Shown: piece after piece, positions 50,601 to 64,000 of the stretch | How the letters are laid out: each line of letters starts with the position of its first letter | Numbering within the stretch: position 1 is the stretch's first letter | Made by a program: the position numbers and the translations under genes | Notes under the pieces: generated by a model | What the model saw: only the letters and a program-made list of their open reading frames with translations | Database searches by the model: none | Told to the model about the DNA's origin: nothing | Assembly (NCBI RefSeq): GCF_001039355.2 | Contig: NW_019774058.1 | Span: forward strand, 103,817 to 167,816 | Length of the DNA: 64,000 bases | Reading direction: 5' to 3' | Source of the DNA: Lingula anatina | Lineage: Eukaryota; Brachiopoda; Lingulata; Lingulida; Lingulidae

Positions 50601-53600
50601 GTGCTTTGCGGATATCAAAACTTATAGTACAAGTCCCGCGGCCACAAATATGCCAGAGGATCGACCCGATCAATGAGATTCTACAGTATTCTTTAGGCTA
50701 AACTGACCGATTAGTTCAGCCGGTACGGAGAGTAGGGTTAGTTTAATTAGTTAGCCATTCGGCGCCTTTTATTCCATGCAAGCTGTATCTATCATTGATT
50801 TTCTAATCAGGCGTGTCGCGCCCTTTCTTCTGTGGACGTCACACCTTTGGCTTAACGATCACACCGTGCCTCTCATTCCTCGTGCAGTTAACCGCGAAAC
50901 AGAAGATACTTCACATTAAAACACCTCAAACACACATATGTGCAAGATTCTTTAAACTATATTCAGAGGCATTAGGAAACCAAAAAAGCTGATTGCATAG
51001 CCTACATTTTGACAGGCACAGTGAAAGCTAAACAGATGGCAGCCTGCCAAGGAGGTTACCACCATCCCCACCACCCCCGGGGTCACGATACCACTTCACG
51101 AGATTTATCAAGTGTTCATCTGCAATTCCATTTTATCCACCCTCTCTTGAAGTATTTGGACAGCAACCTATACTCGTAGTTAAATTGGGTAAACCGAGAC
51201 ATGAAATAAAGTGAGAAAATCCTCTTAGCAAAATCCGCGGAACATTTTATTATTTAATTTGAACTTCCAATGGTTATTTTTATACTTGCTTGATTCTTCA
51301 CATTATCAAAAGATCACCGTCATTTATTTGTATTAGTTCTTATCAAAAATCCTTTTCACCGTGTCACGGGGGCGGGGATTGTTTACCGCAGGTACTTAAG
51401 GGCGAGGCTTAGACCATTCCACGTGAAAGTGATATTTTTCCGTTCTGATTTTTCGATATCCTAGCAGGCACCGGTAACACTGAGAAGGGACCCCGGGAGG
51501 CCTTCATTTCTTGATACACTGCCACCACATATGCTCTGAAGAATGCAAATCCCTCTTTTTCAGATCTTTCTGAACGACTTTGGAAATATTTAAAAAAAGA
51601 CTTGATTATCTTATCTAAGAAGAGCGTGGAGAGGCCCCAGTTTTCCCGGAATAGCTTCAGTATGTTTTAACATTTTACTGTGCTTATACCTTAAACCTCA
51701 ATTCTTTCCAAAATAAATAAATAAATAAATATCTGAAGAACTGAAGACGACCTAATATGCCATCCAGTCTAGCTATTTACATGCACGAGAAAAAGTAGGG
51801 ATTCCCCAACGCTCCACCAACCATTGTTTAATAACCATCAACCATTACCGTTGTTAGTCCCTGCCTGCTGCCTCCGCAACACCATGTACTGTATTTAACT
51901 CTGAACAAGGTGAAAGTACACGTACGCCTTATACCGCCTTGATGACTAAATGACACTGTCTGGCTGTCACCCTAGAGCACCGTGTCATTAGACTGTCACC
52001 AGAGATATCGTGAAGACCAGCTTGCCAAATGTCAACCCTGAAGCTCTCACCTGCCGTACCTGAACTAAAACAAACAGCGATGGTCCGACCCGCTATTTAT
52101 AACCACCCGGAACTGCCAGGCATGGGCCGCCTGACAAAGTTCAATAGTTATTAAAGAAAGCTAGATTTTGGGTTCGATAAAAAACGTGAATGAAAAAATG
52201 GTAAAAGGCAAAAAAAAAAAAGAAAAAAGAAAGAAAAAAAAGCACGCGCAGTGAAATATCTTTTTTTTGGCGATTACTTCCAAATACCAAACTAAACTGA
52301 ACGTTGCCAGATTGAATTTAAAGACCAGAAAAGAAAGGGGCCTATGCTTATTCAAATTAGACAATGCCTCAAAAGTAGCCGTTAGATGAAATGTAATTTA
52401 TTAAGATTCACTGAGTGATACATTATTGACAAATGTAATAGTGTCACAAATCCGTTACGTTCTACTGTCACAACCAGACAGACAAATGGGGAACATCCCA
52501 GATCTTGTTAAATAACAGTAGCTACTGCAGACCCTGACCGAAAACAATGAATGATAAATGAGAAAGTACTCAAAATCCGTTAGGTTACAAACTAACAATA
52601 ATGCTGCCACTCAAGCAACACGCATCCTACGCAAAAGTCACATCACTGGAAGACTCGCTACGCTACGGGTAAATTATTTTCGGACATGCAAAGGCTCACT
52701 TTGTCACAAAGCCACCTGGAACGTCTGAAATTACATCACACGCAGAGGAAAATAAATCTGCTATTTTGTTTTACACCAGGTTCCAGACAGTTTGATCGTT
52801 TCCACCTTCTCATTATTTCAATTTCAGTGTTTTAATCAGCAGGTGGCAAAAAAGAAACACTCTTACAAAAACACCCGAATTTGAGTGTTAAAATCATTGC
52901 GGACTCCTACTCTACATTCCCCAGTGAAAGCAAAGAAAGATCAACTATAAACTTCTAAAATAAACTATAATAACCCACGATATTCTGTACGCTACCTCTT
53001 ATCCTGAATCTGTGTTAAACACTACACACCTCCCACTTTCGGCTTACCTGCTTATAAGCTGAACTATCTGCAGTTTTGGTAATTGTTTTAACAGCAAAGA
53101 CACATCTCTGGAAGTTTTAAGTCCTGTCAGTCGTGAACAAGCGTGTATTTAAAGCAGACCTATACACTCAACAGTCAATGATTTTATGTCAGCTAAAAAA
53201 ACTTCATTCAATCGTTAGAGCTGTGACGGTGTCCCAATTTCAAATGTAACCAAAACAAGCCTTACACAACACGAACCGAGACTTAACGATTGTCAGAGGC
53301 ACAGGTTTGTTCCGTTAGTGCCCCGTGGGGTTTACCTAAGGGAGGCTAAGGCCGTCACAGGTGGCCCGGATCACCAGGAAACTCAATTGTAGTATTTACC
53401 CGGACGAAATCTAACCCGGGGGTTCAGGTTTTCCTCAAAATATTTATCGTTTAATGATACTGCTCTCTGAAGAGTGGATTAATGTTGAATTTGTACGGGT
53501 ATTCTTCGCGCTCAATGGGGCGATATGGTGCGGTGTCTTTACGTCGGTTCTCGAGTAAACACGGGGAGTAAAAAGTAAATAAATTTTAAAGTGGATTTTT

Positions 53601-54773
53601 TTTCACACGTGTGAGCTCTCCGCCCAGGTGAGTGTTTGCCAGTCCCTCGTGATTCTATTAGGATCAAACTTCACAAATACTTAAAATCTGCGGGCCAAAA
53701 GTTGTTGCAGCGCTCTTCAACATACCGCTGGGACGTCGCTTTCCCGCTGTTTGGGCGCTTCTCGTGTTGCAATAAAACCGATTTCACGCAGTCTTATGAA
53801 AAGAATGATAAGATATAGGCATGTGATTATCCTCTCACTTGAAAAAGATCATCTTCTCGGATACCCCGGGAGCATGCCATTGATGAAATATACTAAATGT
53901 CAAACGATGGAATGCATTTCTCTTCAGAATGTTGTAATTGGGGGAAAAGGCGCTACTGTGGAAAGCACTGGTTAGGGGCTGGCAGCACCTTACTGATAAC
54001 AGAGAAAAGGGAGAAATAAAAACGTGTGTGTGATGATAGCGGTGGAGACCGAGTTAAGGACATGAAGATGGAAATAATGAGTGATTTAATAGAGAATATC
54101 TGATAATACAGAGTAGCAAACTACAGCTGGAAACAAAAGCATAAATATTGTCACTAAATTATCGCTGTTTCTCTTCCCCAAAAAATTGGGCTCTTGTCTG
54201 TGACTCTTGGTTTAAACTTTGCTATTGTTTATTCATGGTGAGCGGCGGTTGCATTTTTTTCATCTTGTATTTTTTATTTTAGTACCTTACGTAAACATCA
54301 TTTCGACCTCCCCAAATATAGCGTGCTATATGAAATCAAGATTTCGTAACCAACTAAACGAGATCGCTCTTGGCTACTACTTTTGCTATTTAAAGTTCCC
54401 TTTTTGCTATTTTTTTCATTTGAGACATGCACAATATTAAGAATATAGAAAGATATATAGTGTGCAGACAATAGATTATTTGGAACATGGGTCTTTCTCT
54501 TGGCACTGGCCTGGGAGTATGAATACAAGCACTATATCTTATGACAGACAATCACCAACTTCAACGCCTACGTGAAAATGCGTGCGCTTTCGTGATCAAC
54601 GCCATTCACGGTGGCTATGCTTGGGTATATCTTTTGAACAAACGAAGAATATCAATCAAATAAAATGACAACAACATGCAATCCCGCTCCGGAGACTGTA
54701 GGTTACATTACTTTAATACGAAAAACCGTGACTGGGAATGACTTGGGTGGGCAAACCGTGCCCCGTAGCTCAC
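44631..54773 (-). other. Probable long first coding intron of the RASSF gene
   Basis: About 10.1 kb without a recognisable coding segment. Open frames are short and scattered. Between 48 and 52 kb the sequence is less AT-rich, with no clear repeat identity. A small (AAAT)n run lies near 51713-51731 and an A-rich run near 52210-52240. An intron of this size could hold enhancers. Confidence 0.45.
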
Positions 54774-54950
54774 CTCACTCATGGTGATCGGGTTCCTTTA
54801 CACGGGCTACCCTGTAGGTCCGGCATTCACCCTCGGGCTGCGGCAAGACTTTCTTCTGTGCAGTCTTCCTTGCTCTTTCTCTACTGCCCACACTAAGCCG
54901 TTGCAGTTTAAATGTGGTGAAGTTCTTTACTAATCTGTATCTGAAGAAAT
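54774..54950 (-). CDS. Candidate upstream exon of the RASSF gene with start codon
   Basis: On the minus strand this 177-nt segment follows a good acceptor (ATTTCTTCAG) and ends ATG-AGT-GAG at a consensus-like donor GAG|GTGAGC. Joining it to the acceptor at 44630 keeps frame: Met-Ser-Glu, Ser-Asp-Asn, then the Met-Asp-Gly start of the main exon. Most of the segment would be 5' UTR. It also carries an overlapping open frame (includes GSRERARKTAQKKVLPQPEG) whose stop overlaps the ATG as ATGA, so an upstream-ORF effect on translation is possible. Its own acceptor implies at least one further non-coding exon above 54950, which I could not place. The link to RASSF rests on phase and strand. Confidence 0.5.
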
Positions 54951-57900
54951 AGAAAAACACAGTAAGTCTCCGATCAGTGCTCAAATATCCGCTCTCCTCA
55001 ATGACTACATTGAGGAAAATGTACACAAGACGCACGGAAATCGTGTAACGTTATGGCAGTGTTGACACTGTGAAATTCTTTCGCCAACTATCTAAAAACA
55101 AGGAAGAATGCCCACCTTGTCAATGGACGCTGGAAAGTTTTCCCTCTAAACATCATTGATATTCATCAACATTATGAATCTATTTCCAATACTAATACCC
55201 TTTAGCTGTGTGCATATTATTGAACGATTAATTGAACAATGGAGTGGGGATTATCACAATGTTAAGCGAATGCCCAGGACTTTTCGCCTATTCTTGTCCT
55301 TTTTTATATAAAGTTTACCCAAATATCTATTGATCTAGTCAAAATGAGTTTGCAGGTAATTAAAGTGACAATGTGTTGAACAATCTTCGCCTGGTGACAC
55401 TTTTCATCCGTGGACCTAAGGGTGAAAGCTAATCATCTTAATCATATTTACACCCCTGTGACACGTATTTGACCATGACCGGCCTGTAAACATACGAGTA
55501 AATTTGCTTGTGGTTCCCGCTATTGATTGAACGTTGTTAATGTCATCAAGTGCGTGTAAGTTTACGTAACGGACACACGTTGTGCTGCAACACGTTTCTG
55601 ACGGACACTACGTTGTTTACTCTCTACATGCAAATTGTAAATAAAAGGCTGAGCTATTTCAAGCGGGACCGGAGGGGGATGTCTTTCTACTTGGTTTGCG
55701 TCATTTCTATCTGAAATTCGTGTTAGTAAACACAGCGCTTTATGCCCACTCTTTAATCTTCCAAAACCTGGTTTGAATTGTGACACGGCTTTGGATTTTG
55801 GCCTATTAATAAACTTACACAGCCGTTCCTGAGTCATTTGAACAATTCTGTTAGCAAATAAGAACATCCAGGGTCCTGCTCGCGGTCCCTCCCCTCCATC
55901 ATTCAGTCTCCTTTATTTAACTTTCTTAATCCCAAAATATTATGGAATGAATGTTAAACATCTGTTGTTTTCACAATTTTCTGCAGGGATCAGTGATTAT
56001 TGCATTTTCATTTTCATTTCGATAACTTTACATAAGGAGTAAGTACTCCGCAAATTTCGGAGTATCGCCCCTTTCTACCACTAACACTTCCAGAAGGCTA
56101 AGCGACGTGCCAGTCTTGAACAGACTTAGATGAACTATCCTATACAAAAGCTAACAAATTATATATAAGTCGAAGTGTTTGATTTTCAAAATCTTTTCAT
56201 CTATCCATTTTTTTTAGATAGCTTCTTTTCCCGTAAGAGATATGTGGCAGTATTGGTAATTAAGGTGAGTCAACGAAGAGATTAGCAAGTCACATTCGCA
56301 AACATTTTGCACGATATTTTATCATATCTTATTTAATAAGGATAATCTTATAACTTAAGACGGATAACCTTGAAATGTGTCAGACTTGTTGCCATTTCGG
56401 TTGTCAATAACATCAAGTGTCAGACCCAAGGTATACAACACGTTACAACGATTTTATCAAGGTGCGCGCCAACACATAAACAACCACAGAATACGCCTGA
56501 TCCAGGCTGAGTGAGACCCTGGGATTTCTCTTTCTCCAAAATGACGTGGAAACACCTATCGGCATGTGTGTATCGATATGAGGTCAACCTAACAAAAAAC
56601 AACCCGTTCCCCTTCAATAGTTCTAAGTCACTACCCAAAACATATTAAGCATTACTCTCGCTCATATTTGTTAACGCAACATTAGTTCCGAGGCATGTCT
56701 GATTCATCGCGACTCATAATGAGATCGATACGGGGAGAAAGCTCTGGAACTGTCTACCAGGTTCGAGTAATAACATTAAAGGTCTAGTAGTAATTGCTTT
56801 TGTGAATCAAACAATTACGACATTAATCGCAAACAGAATACACATACTCACGTTCATTGATATGTGCTGTGAATGACGCTTATGTCCTTCATTTGTCAAT
56901 TTGTTCACGTATTTTCTTGCGTTTATGAATCATTGTTCCTTATATTTTTCCGTATTTTAATACCAAAATTGCTTGAATGCCATATAATACATACAAAAGT
57001 TATAATATCAAAGTGGGAAAACTCGTATTTTTTCATTTCTTATATAATTTTACGGCGATTCCTTCTACGCCAAAAGAACAATTCAAACGTTACAAAAACA
57101 GCCATTCCCACCAAATCGATTTTCCTGCTGTTCATCCATTGACACTAATGAAATCGGAAGTGGCTTGCACGCGGAAGACGCATTATGTCACCTTAGCAAT
57201 AATGCATGAGGAACACGACATGTCACTCAATCGATAGACGTAACACAGTTCTTATCCTGCAACATTAGTATCATATCATATTACAAGACACGTACCTACA
57301 GTTCCCATACTTGGGTGATATTTTCAAGTAATCACTGGGTAGATCTGTGAGCTATGAGTTTTTGTGTTGCCAACATGTGTTATAATTATAATAACTGTCT
57401 TTTCCTAAGCTCTGTGTTTGATAACCGTCAAGGAAGGCAAACTCTAATTTAACGTTTGAAGTAACCAAGAATCCCAGTTCTGCTATTATAACCTTTAATG
57501 CGCACGTGTCACATGTCCCCTGTTTGACGACATGTCTTAATCAACCTTGTTAACTTAACTCGATATACGCCAACAATGTGAGTTTGTTGACTCTGCCGAT
57601 ATTTCCGAGCTTGGTCCGCACGATCATTCCACAGCCATCGTTGTTATAATATTGTGAGAGCTTATTATCTGCCGGTCAACTTGAACAGGGATTACCATTT
57701 GCTACAAATATCTACTCGACTCCGGAGACTATATCATATATATATGAGTGCTAACTAATCATCACAACCAGAGGACGTGAATTCATTCAAGTGGCAGTCT
57801 AACATGTCACCCAGGCACTTGATGGCAGGGTCTCATGTTGAAGTTTGAAAAGCTATAAACCAGACCTCATCACAAGGACATGCGATACACCCTTGAAAAA

Positions 57901-60900
57901 ATATATATTTAATGGAAGGCGCCCACTTATGGGTCAAGACGCTCTCAAGTGTCCTCAAACGCATAGAAACAGACAGGTTTCCACTAATATTTGTCTCATC
58001 ATCTTGCAATCATGCGGTTGAAATTTCAAACTGTTTTTAATCAGTTCTTGCAACAGTATCGCCACCTATTCTGGATAAATGTGGAACTTTGAATGCGAAA
58101 CCCTGTTCAGTTCCGATATGTGTGACATGACGGAAAAGAAGAAAAAAATGAGAAAAGGCATCAGAATATTGTACATGGCTTGCAAAGGTCAAAATGCAGC
58201 TGCCTACTTCTTTCCTACTCTGTCCATTCCCGCCTAATATAAATATATAAATGAATAAAAATGACAAATACAAGAAATGAAAAAATCTCAATAGTTATCA
58301 TGATAACATTATCTCCTCCGTTCTTGGAGCTAATAAAAAGAAATACCTTAAAAATCCATAACTTTGATATTATAACTTGGTCGAAGCAGGGAATTATATC
58401 CGAAATAATTCCCTGGTTGAAGTTAGGTCCCAAGACTGACGCACGGGAAAGTATAAGAAAACTTAGATTTGCGCTCAGTTCTTTTCATTCACTGTTTTAT
58501 TCCAGGTGAGTTGAAACATGATAAAAAGGTGCAGAGTTTTCGGGTTTCCTCTCAGCTGATCCAATTCAACAACCCTTCTGAACCGAAGAATCCCCCGGGA
58601 GAAAACCGAGATGCACTTCCGGCCATATGTAAACTTAACCCCTTCACCTCGTCACAGAACATAAATGCGTATAGTAGACCCTCCTATATATAGAAATACC
58701 AATCTTTTTTCCCCAGTCCAAGAGTAAATAGTTATACCACAGGTCGTTATGGGCAGGATCGCCATTCACGGGTTTCTATAGGATGCTCTGACAAGTGAAC
58801 CGCGAAGAAGTTGACGTTGTGTTGGGCAGAATACGCTGACAATACTCTGACAATAACATCCAGTGCAAGTCTATTGGGAATTATAAGCACTGGCGCCACA
58901 AGGACGTGATCAACCTGTGGTAATTTACCTCATCGTTCAGTTCATTTACACACCAATTCCCACATTTCTATTCAAACTAATTGAAATAAACCAATTTCTT
59001 ATCCAATTGATTTTTCCATGTTGTTTGCCCCCATCTAATTTCACGTAACAATAGTACTTTGATATTTCGTTGCAGCGAAATGTTGACCTATCATGATGAT
59101 TTGCACTCGGAAGAATTTGGTTTCTGGTCAAAGATCGACTTTTAACATGTGGACCTACCTTGATCTTGTGACGCGACTGTGATCGATACATACGAGTGCG
59201 AACTGAAATGTCGATCTTCTATCTAGATCATGCTTCAGTGTATGTTATCTAACATGGACTGTAATTACGTTTGATCTTCACCTCAAAGTTGTTACTATTC
59301 TAACGTAAGATGACAAATAAAAACAATAATTGATGCGTAATTTAAATCATGTTAACCATAAAAAGGATCCTGGAGTTGAATCAAAATCTTATTCAATCTA
59401 TTATCTATAAATGTACCTTGCCTTTCTTGTGTCTAAGATATTACCAAACGCTCGTGCGCAATTATCAACATTTGGTTCCAAACACTATTAATATTAATAT
59501 TTTCTTCATCACAGTACCTACCAAAGTCACTTTTTCTCACACAGAGAGATATGTGAATAACGTTGAGAAGTCCCTGTTGAAGTTGGTTCTTTGTGTCACG
59601 GCAAACCCATTGATTAAGCTAATCAGTCTCTCCGCATGAGACTTTATTTTATTGGGGAATCGTCATTAACGTTATTGGCAAGGGATAAATAAAGGCTTGT
59701 TAAAATACCGTTTTACCAATTGTCCATAGCGTTGACCAGGCAAATGAACTAATCGATCTGGACATCCGCAATCTATAACATTGTACTTTTGTCTTAACTG
59801 ACTTCATTGTTTTTACGTCCTCCTACGTCTCACTGTTGCCACAACTGAAGAACGTCTTGCATTTTTGCTTCTATTCAGTGTATAAAGGAACCGGTCTGGT
59901 TTCAATAACCAAAAGTAAATATTATTTTTTTCAGCACGTACACTTTATTCAATAAAAATCAACATTTATTCACTGTATTGATAATGAGAGTTTTTTTTGC
60001 TGCCATCAAACGTTTAGAACTTGTGCTGAATCCAATTACCACAATTAAATTCAGCACTTGTGTATCCCAAGACGCCCTTTTCAAAGGCTTAATCCAATAA
60101 GTTTTCGCCTATAGATGGATTATTTGAAATAAATTTCTGCTTACCTTCTTTAATATGATTTAAAATGCCCTATTATCCCGAAGATATCTCTAGAGCTCCC
60201 AACTTCAAAATGTAGAGTTACAGCTGTAATTCCACCCTGTGCGTCTAAGGCGTCGTTCTTTTTACTGTGGTTTGCTCGTTTACTTTCTGGTTTTATGACT
60301 TCATCTAAGTCTGATAGCCTTGTTGCCTGAAAGCGGCTACCACACAACTTCAATACATATCGAACTGTTATGAATTTTTGATAAGCTTTGGAAGGCCAGG
60401 TACTCGCCAGTCAATGAGATGCAGTAATCATTGGCAGCACCGCGGAGGGAATTATCCCTTCGTTATATCCTTAACCCTTAAACGCATTCCCGACGGACTC
60501 GATTCTGAGATTTGGGATGCGATATTTACACCGCGTATTATCCCCGTGGAAATTTCAACAGTGTTAAATTATACCGTGGATTCCTTAAGTTTGCCCATAC
60601 ACACAACCTGGGGTTGAATTCATTCATTCTTGACGAATTACAATCAGGATCGACTCGATAAGTGACGTCACCCTTTGAGTGAAATCATTCAATACAACGC
60701 ACCTGAATAGGTTTAACAGGATTAGTTGCTGATTGTTTAGCTAATGCATTGTGGGAATGTAAACTTTCAACACGAGCTATTTGTCCAGGACAGTGAAGGC
60801 GGAAAATCAATCGTTATGCATAGATGCCCTAGATATTCGTTAAATTAATTTATTTCAAATCGGCTTTGTAGCTGGATTTAAAAATTTCCCGCCATCTTTC

Positions 60901-61405
60901 CATTTAGAAAATTTTACAAAATGGGAGCTCTGTTGTCGGGAATGCTACGTTCGCTAACCGGGCGCCGCCTAATTGTTGCCTATTGTTTCGTGCTGTCGTA
61001 ATCAAATTATTTCTCTGCCTTAGAGGCTTTAATGACCGATGACCGATCGGTAACTTTTCAGTATGCAAAGGTTAAGACCTTTTGATCTGTTAACCCAAGA
61101 GTTCTTAACCGTGACTCGGCGAAGTCCCCCCGCAAAGTGTTGGCTATTGAATCATCAGCTCGTGAGTGAAGTGGCAAGGCAAGGAACAGATGACTGATTT
61201 TTGTAAAACTATTCCTGTTGCAATTTGTGGGTATTTCTGGGGATTACATATGTTATCATGATGTTGACATAGCTGCCTATGATATAATAAGATAAGGGAT
61301 TTTTGTTAGCGCATGATTTTGATTCCCCCTCCCCGGTCATACAACATACTAGTAGGGAACTCAAGGAAGTCGCATTTCTAGTTAACAAATCTATCACGTA
61401 CCTTT

Positions 61406-61426
61406 CTATCTATCTATCTATCTATC
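61406..61426. repeat. (TATC)n microsatellite
   Basis: About five perfect tetranucleotide units in AT-rich non-coding DNA. Confidence 0.85.
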
Positions 61427-62124
61427 AGAAGAAGAAGAAACAACCAAAGCCGACTTTATGTCCAACGACTCACAAAAATAAAAATCAAACATGCATATCA
61501 TCATATATTTTATGATTTAATTAAGATGGGAACATCTTTCAGGGAATTTTTTTCTTATATCAGTTTCCAGGGAGTGATGTTTCAAACAAAAAGCCTAAGT
61601 TAAACACAAAACAACTGTGTTTATTCGAAGTGCATGTTAAGCAGACCCGCACGTCGCTGGATTTGGCCGCTGTTTATATCATTCTCAATAACATGCCCAT
61701 TTCAAACTAAACAATGATTTCCACAGTAATTTCAATCCCTCAGATTAGGAAAAACACCCCATTTTACAAGGTTCAATTATTAAAGCTAATAACCATATTT
61801 TGTCGAACCCAGGCCATTTACAACTAAATTTAGAATTATCATCTACAAAAGACGTATAAGGATGTATGTGTTGTATTAATTTAAGTGGGGATCATGACTT
61901 TACCGACAATAATTCTCTTAATCCTGTCGTTGTTGACACTATGTCGCCAATTCAAAGTGATTACACATAAATTGAAGAAAATCATCAGCGTCGCGAGACA
62001 TTTAATTAACAACTAGGTTCTAACTTAAGCCCCACCCCTTTTTTACAAGACCCATGTCTTATCTTTTGATAGAAACGGCCTACTGCAGTATAGAGGATGA
62101 CGGTGTTCGAGAAACGATTTTTTT

Positions 62125-62158
62125 GACCAATGAACCTTCCGATTGTCGAGACGCTCCC
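62125..62158. mobile_element. Fragment of the 17.6-kb MITE family
   Basis: Reads GACCAATGAACCTTCC then GATTGTCGAGACGCTCCC, matching the right end of the element at 17558-17713 (GACCAATGAACCTTCGGACTATCGAGACGCCC) with four differences. The left half is not recognised, so this is a truncated or highly diverged copy. Confidence 0.75.
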
Positions 62159-64000
62159 TTCGGGACTACATTGCAGATGCAAAAGAAATCGACCAAAGCC
62201 ATAAATAATGAAAGTACTCGAAGTTTTACAAAGCTTAGGCATAACAAACTTAGTTTTTTTCCGAGACCACAGTATATGATCAGCGCAAAAGCTGAACTTA
62301 AATATTTGCAAATTTCTTCAAAATATCCCGAAACCAAGAACTGCCAACGATCTTCGTACATGTACTAGAACGCCTTGCGCAGCACATGCACAATCACCAA
62401 CAATAACATTCAAGTCTTGAACTTACCGGTCACGGTGCAGCCAACTCTTCCCTTGGTAACGATCAGTTTGAAGCAACAGAATTCTTAGAACCAAATGTTT
62501 TATGAAGACAACGCTGTTTAATTGCCCTAGTGTTACCATTGACCAACACCAAGCATTGCGTGCAGTGCCTTTGACGTTCTTCCCTCTCTGAGTCTACTGC
62601 GGTGGGGTAACCACTGTTCATAGCCCCCTGCCTTCTCGCTCGCTGTGATCCTATTTTGTGAATGAAACGAGAAACACGACCCGTGATATGCAAGCCGTCA
62701 ATCACATCATTTGCGTGTTACTTTTCCTTTCACAGGGAACAATGACCAGCTTATTGGGTCACTGGAAACTTCCTCGCTTTTGAGAGGCTTCGATTTCCCG
62801 CATGATTGGTTCATTGCTCCCCCACTAATTTTACCCACTTGAGCGGGGTTTGGACTTTGGCCACAGTTTGTGAACCAGGTGATTTTTTTCTACTTTTTTT
62901 CTTGTATAAATATATATATATAAGTGAGGTATCTGATGCATTATATAACGAACATCAGTTATTTAGAGGTTTAATACTAATTAAGACGATGGTCAACGCA
63001 AGGGCGCCTGGTTTAACGGATGCAATAAGCGTTCGTTCTGAATTCTGAAATTATTAATGATCTCAATTTTCCTAACCAACAATTGTGCAAGGGGCTCAAG
63101 TCGAGCTTCATTGATTCAAACACAGATAGCGTTGCCTAAACAAAAATTTCAAAATAAGAATGAAAAAAAAGAGGTGTTAAACTGACATGATTAAAACTCG
63201 TTTTTCAATAAAATTGCACCCGATCATCGCTGTTATGATAACAATCACACACCCTTGGCTCAACTTTTTCCTCCACGAACTCGCAGGCCGAGAATGCATG
63301 CATTCTTGTGGTCACGGGGCACAGTTCCTTGCTTACAGTAACAATATCGCCACAAAGGTGGGGTGTGATGTGATCGCTACCGCTTCTTCTATGCCTACAC
63401 ATACTTATTGCTAGAGAAAACAAGCAGCAGGCCAATAGGCAAACCCTTCCAAGTTCTTGTATACTATAACTGTTCACGGGGTCAATCCCCAGTGGACATT
63501 GCGGACATAAAGGCGCGGAAATTGCCTCTCCCCAACTTGGCCTAACTTTGCGTTTGTTTTCTTCTCATGAAACACGATATGCGCCCATTTTTCCCGTGCA
63601 CAATTTCCTGCGCTAACCGGAAAGTTTTCGAAAAATATTTGTTTGGTAAAGATTATTCATTAGTGTTTTTGTAATAGTTTTTATCATAAGAAGTCATAGC
63701 AAAAATGACTAGGGCCTCCCTTTAGTAGGCGGCGGCCTCTTCGGAGGCGAATACCCTAAGGGTGGGATCGACGTCGCCACCACCCATTATAATCTATCCG
63801 CTTTTCGAAGTTGTTAGACGTACTTTTTAAGTTCGCGCAAACTTGTGAGAATTTTGTGTTCTTTATGTGCGTTGCCACAATGATACGAAGAGAAGGACTT
63901 TGAAGAGCGAGCGCAAAGGAAAATTGATCCATATCTACGAAAAAACGTGGTTAAAAGTCCTTCAAAACAGATCAAAATCCTTTTTAAAAGCGCAAGTCTG

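Larger units (their letters stand above)
54951..64000. other. Gene-poor stretch
   Basis: No reading frame here shows a known domain, signal peptide with a partner exon, or a consistent splice chain. Isolated plus-strand donors are visible (e.g. CAG|GTGAGT at about 53627 just outside and about 58505) but with no coding sequence attached. It contains a TATC repeat at 61406-61426 and a MITE fragment at 62125-62158. Possible uses are the 5' non-coding exons and regulatory DNA of the RASSF gene. Confidence 0.5.

Noticed and set aside
1-64000. tRNA, rRNA, CRISPR and bacterial operon signals
   Set aside because: I looked for T-loop-like GTTCRA blocks with matching stems and for regularly spaced palindromic repeats; none held up.

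Overview
The window is eukaryotic nuclear DNA from an animal, most likely a marine invertebrate. The genes are split by GT-AG introns, the background is AT-rich with many microsatellites, and the gene families are animal ones (DH-PH RhoGEF, C2H2 zinc finger, N-terminal RASSF, GT32-type glycosyltransferase, BNR/Asp-box sialidase-like protein). A mollusc or other lophotrochozoan would fit, but the sequence alone does not fix the phylum. There are no operons, CRISPR arrays, tRNA or rRNA genes that I could see.  Layout. 1-14.65 kb holds no gene I can identify. It contains microsatellites, a six-copy 49-bp minisatellite fused to a fold-back element, a ~105-bp direct-repeat pair, and some low-confidence minus-strand exon candidates. 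14.65-15.1 kb looks like a divergent promoter. 15.9-21.5 kb (+) is a 12-exon DH-PH RhoGEF resembling ARHGEF39 with an extra acidic/serine-rich tail; one intron carries a 156-bp MITE flanked by a 10-bp target duplication. 23.0-26.1 kb (+) is a two-exon, 14-finger zinc-finger protein with a glutamine-rich C-terminus.  27.2-36.8 kb is the most unusual part: a glycan-gene cluster rearranged by tandem duplication. It holds an intact four-exon secreted sialidase-like gene (-, 30.4-32.4 kb), a decayed fragment of the same sialidase exon (27.2-27.35 kb, two in-frame stops), a complete two-exon GT32-like glycosyltransferase (+, 34.6-36.8 kb), and an upstream near-identical copy of its first exon (28.16-28.98 kb) with no second exon of its own. 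Both first exons end in the same phase, so the upstream copy could be a truncated duplicate or an alternative first exon with the sialidase gene inside its intron. Several non-coding direct repeats mark the duplication boundaries.  43.25-54.8 kb (-) is a RASSF9/10-type scaffold: almost the whole protein is one exon, and a candidate first coding exon (three codons) lies about 10 kb upstream, in frame. The rest, 36.8-43.2 kb and 55-64 kb, is gene-poor. It holds a nested hairpin element at 38.2 kb, a TAATA pentanucleotide array, and at 62.1 kb a fragment of the same MITE family found in the RhoGEF intron. The sialidase and glycosyltransferase are plausibly linked in glycan editing; the other genes share no evident pathway.
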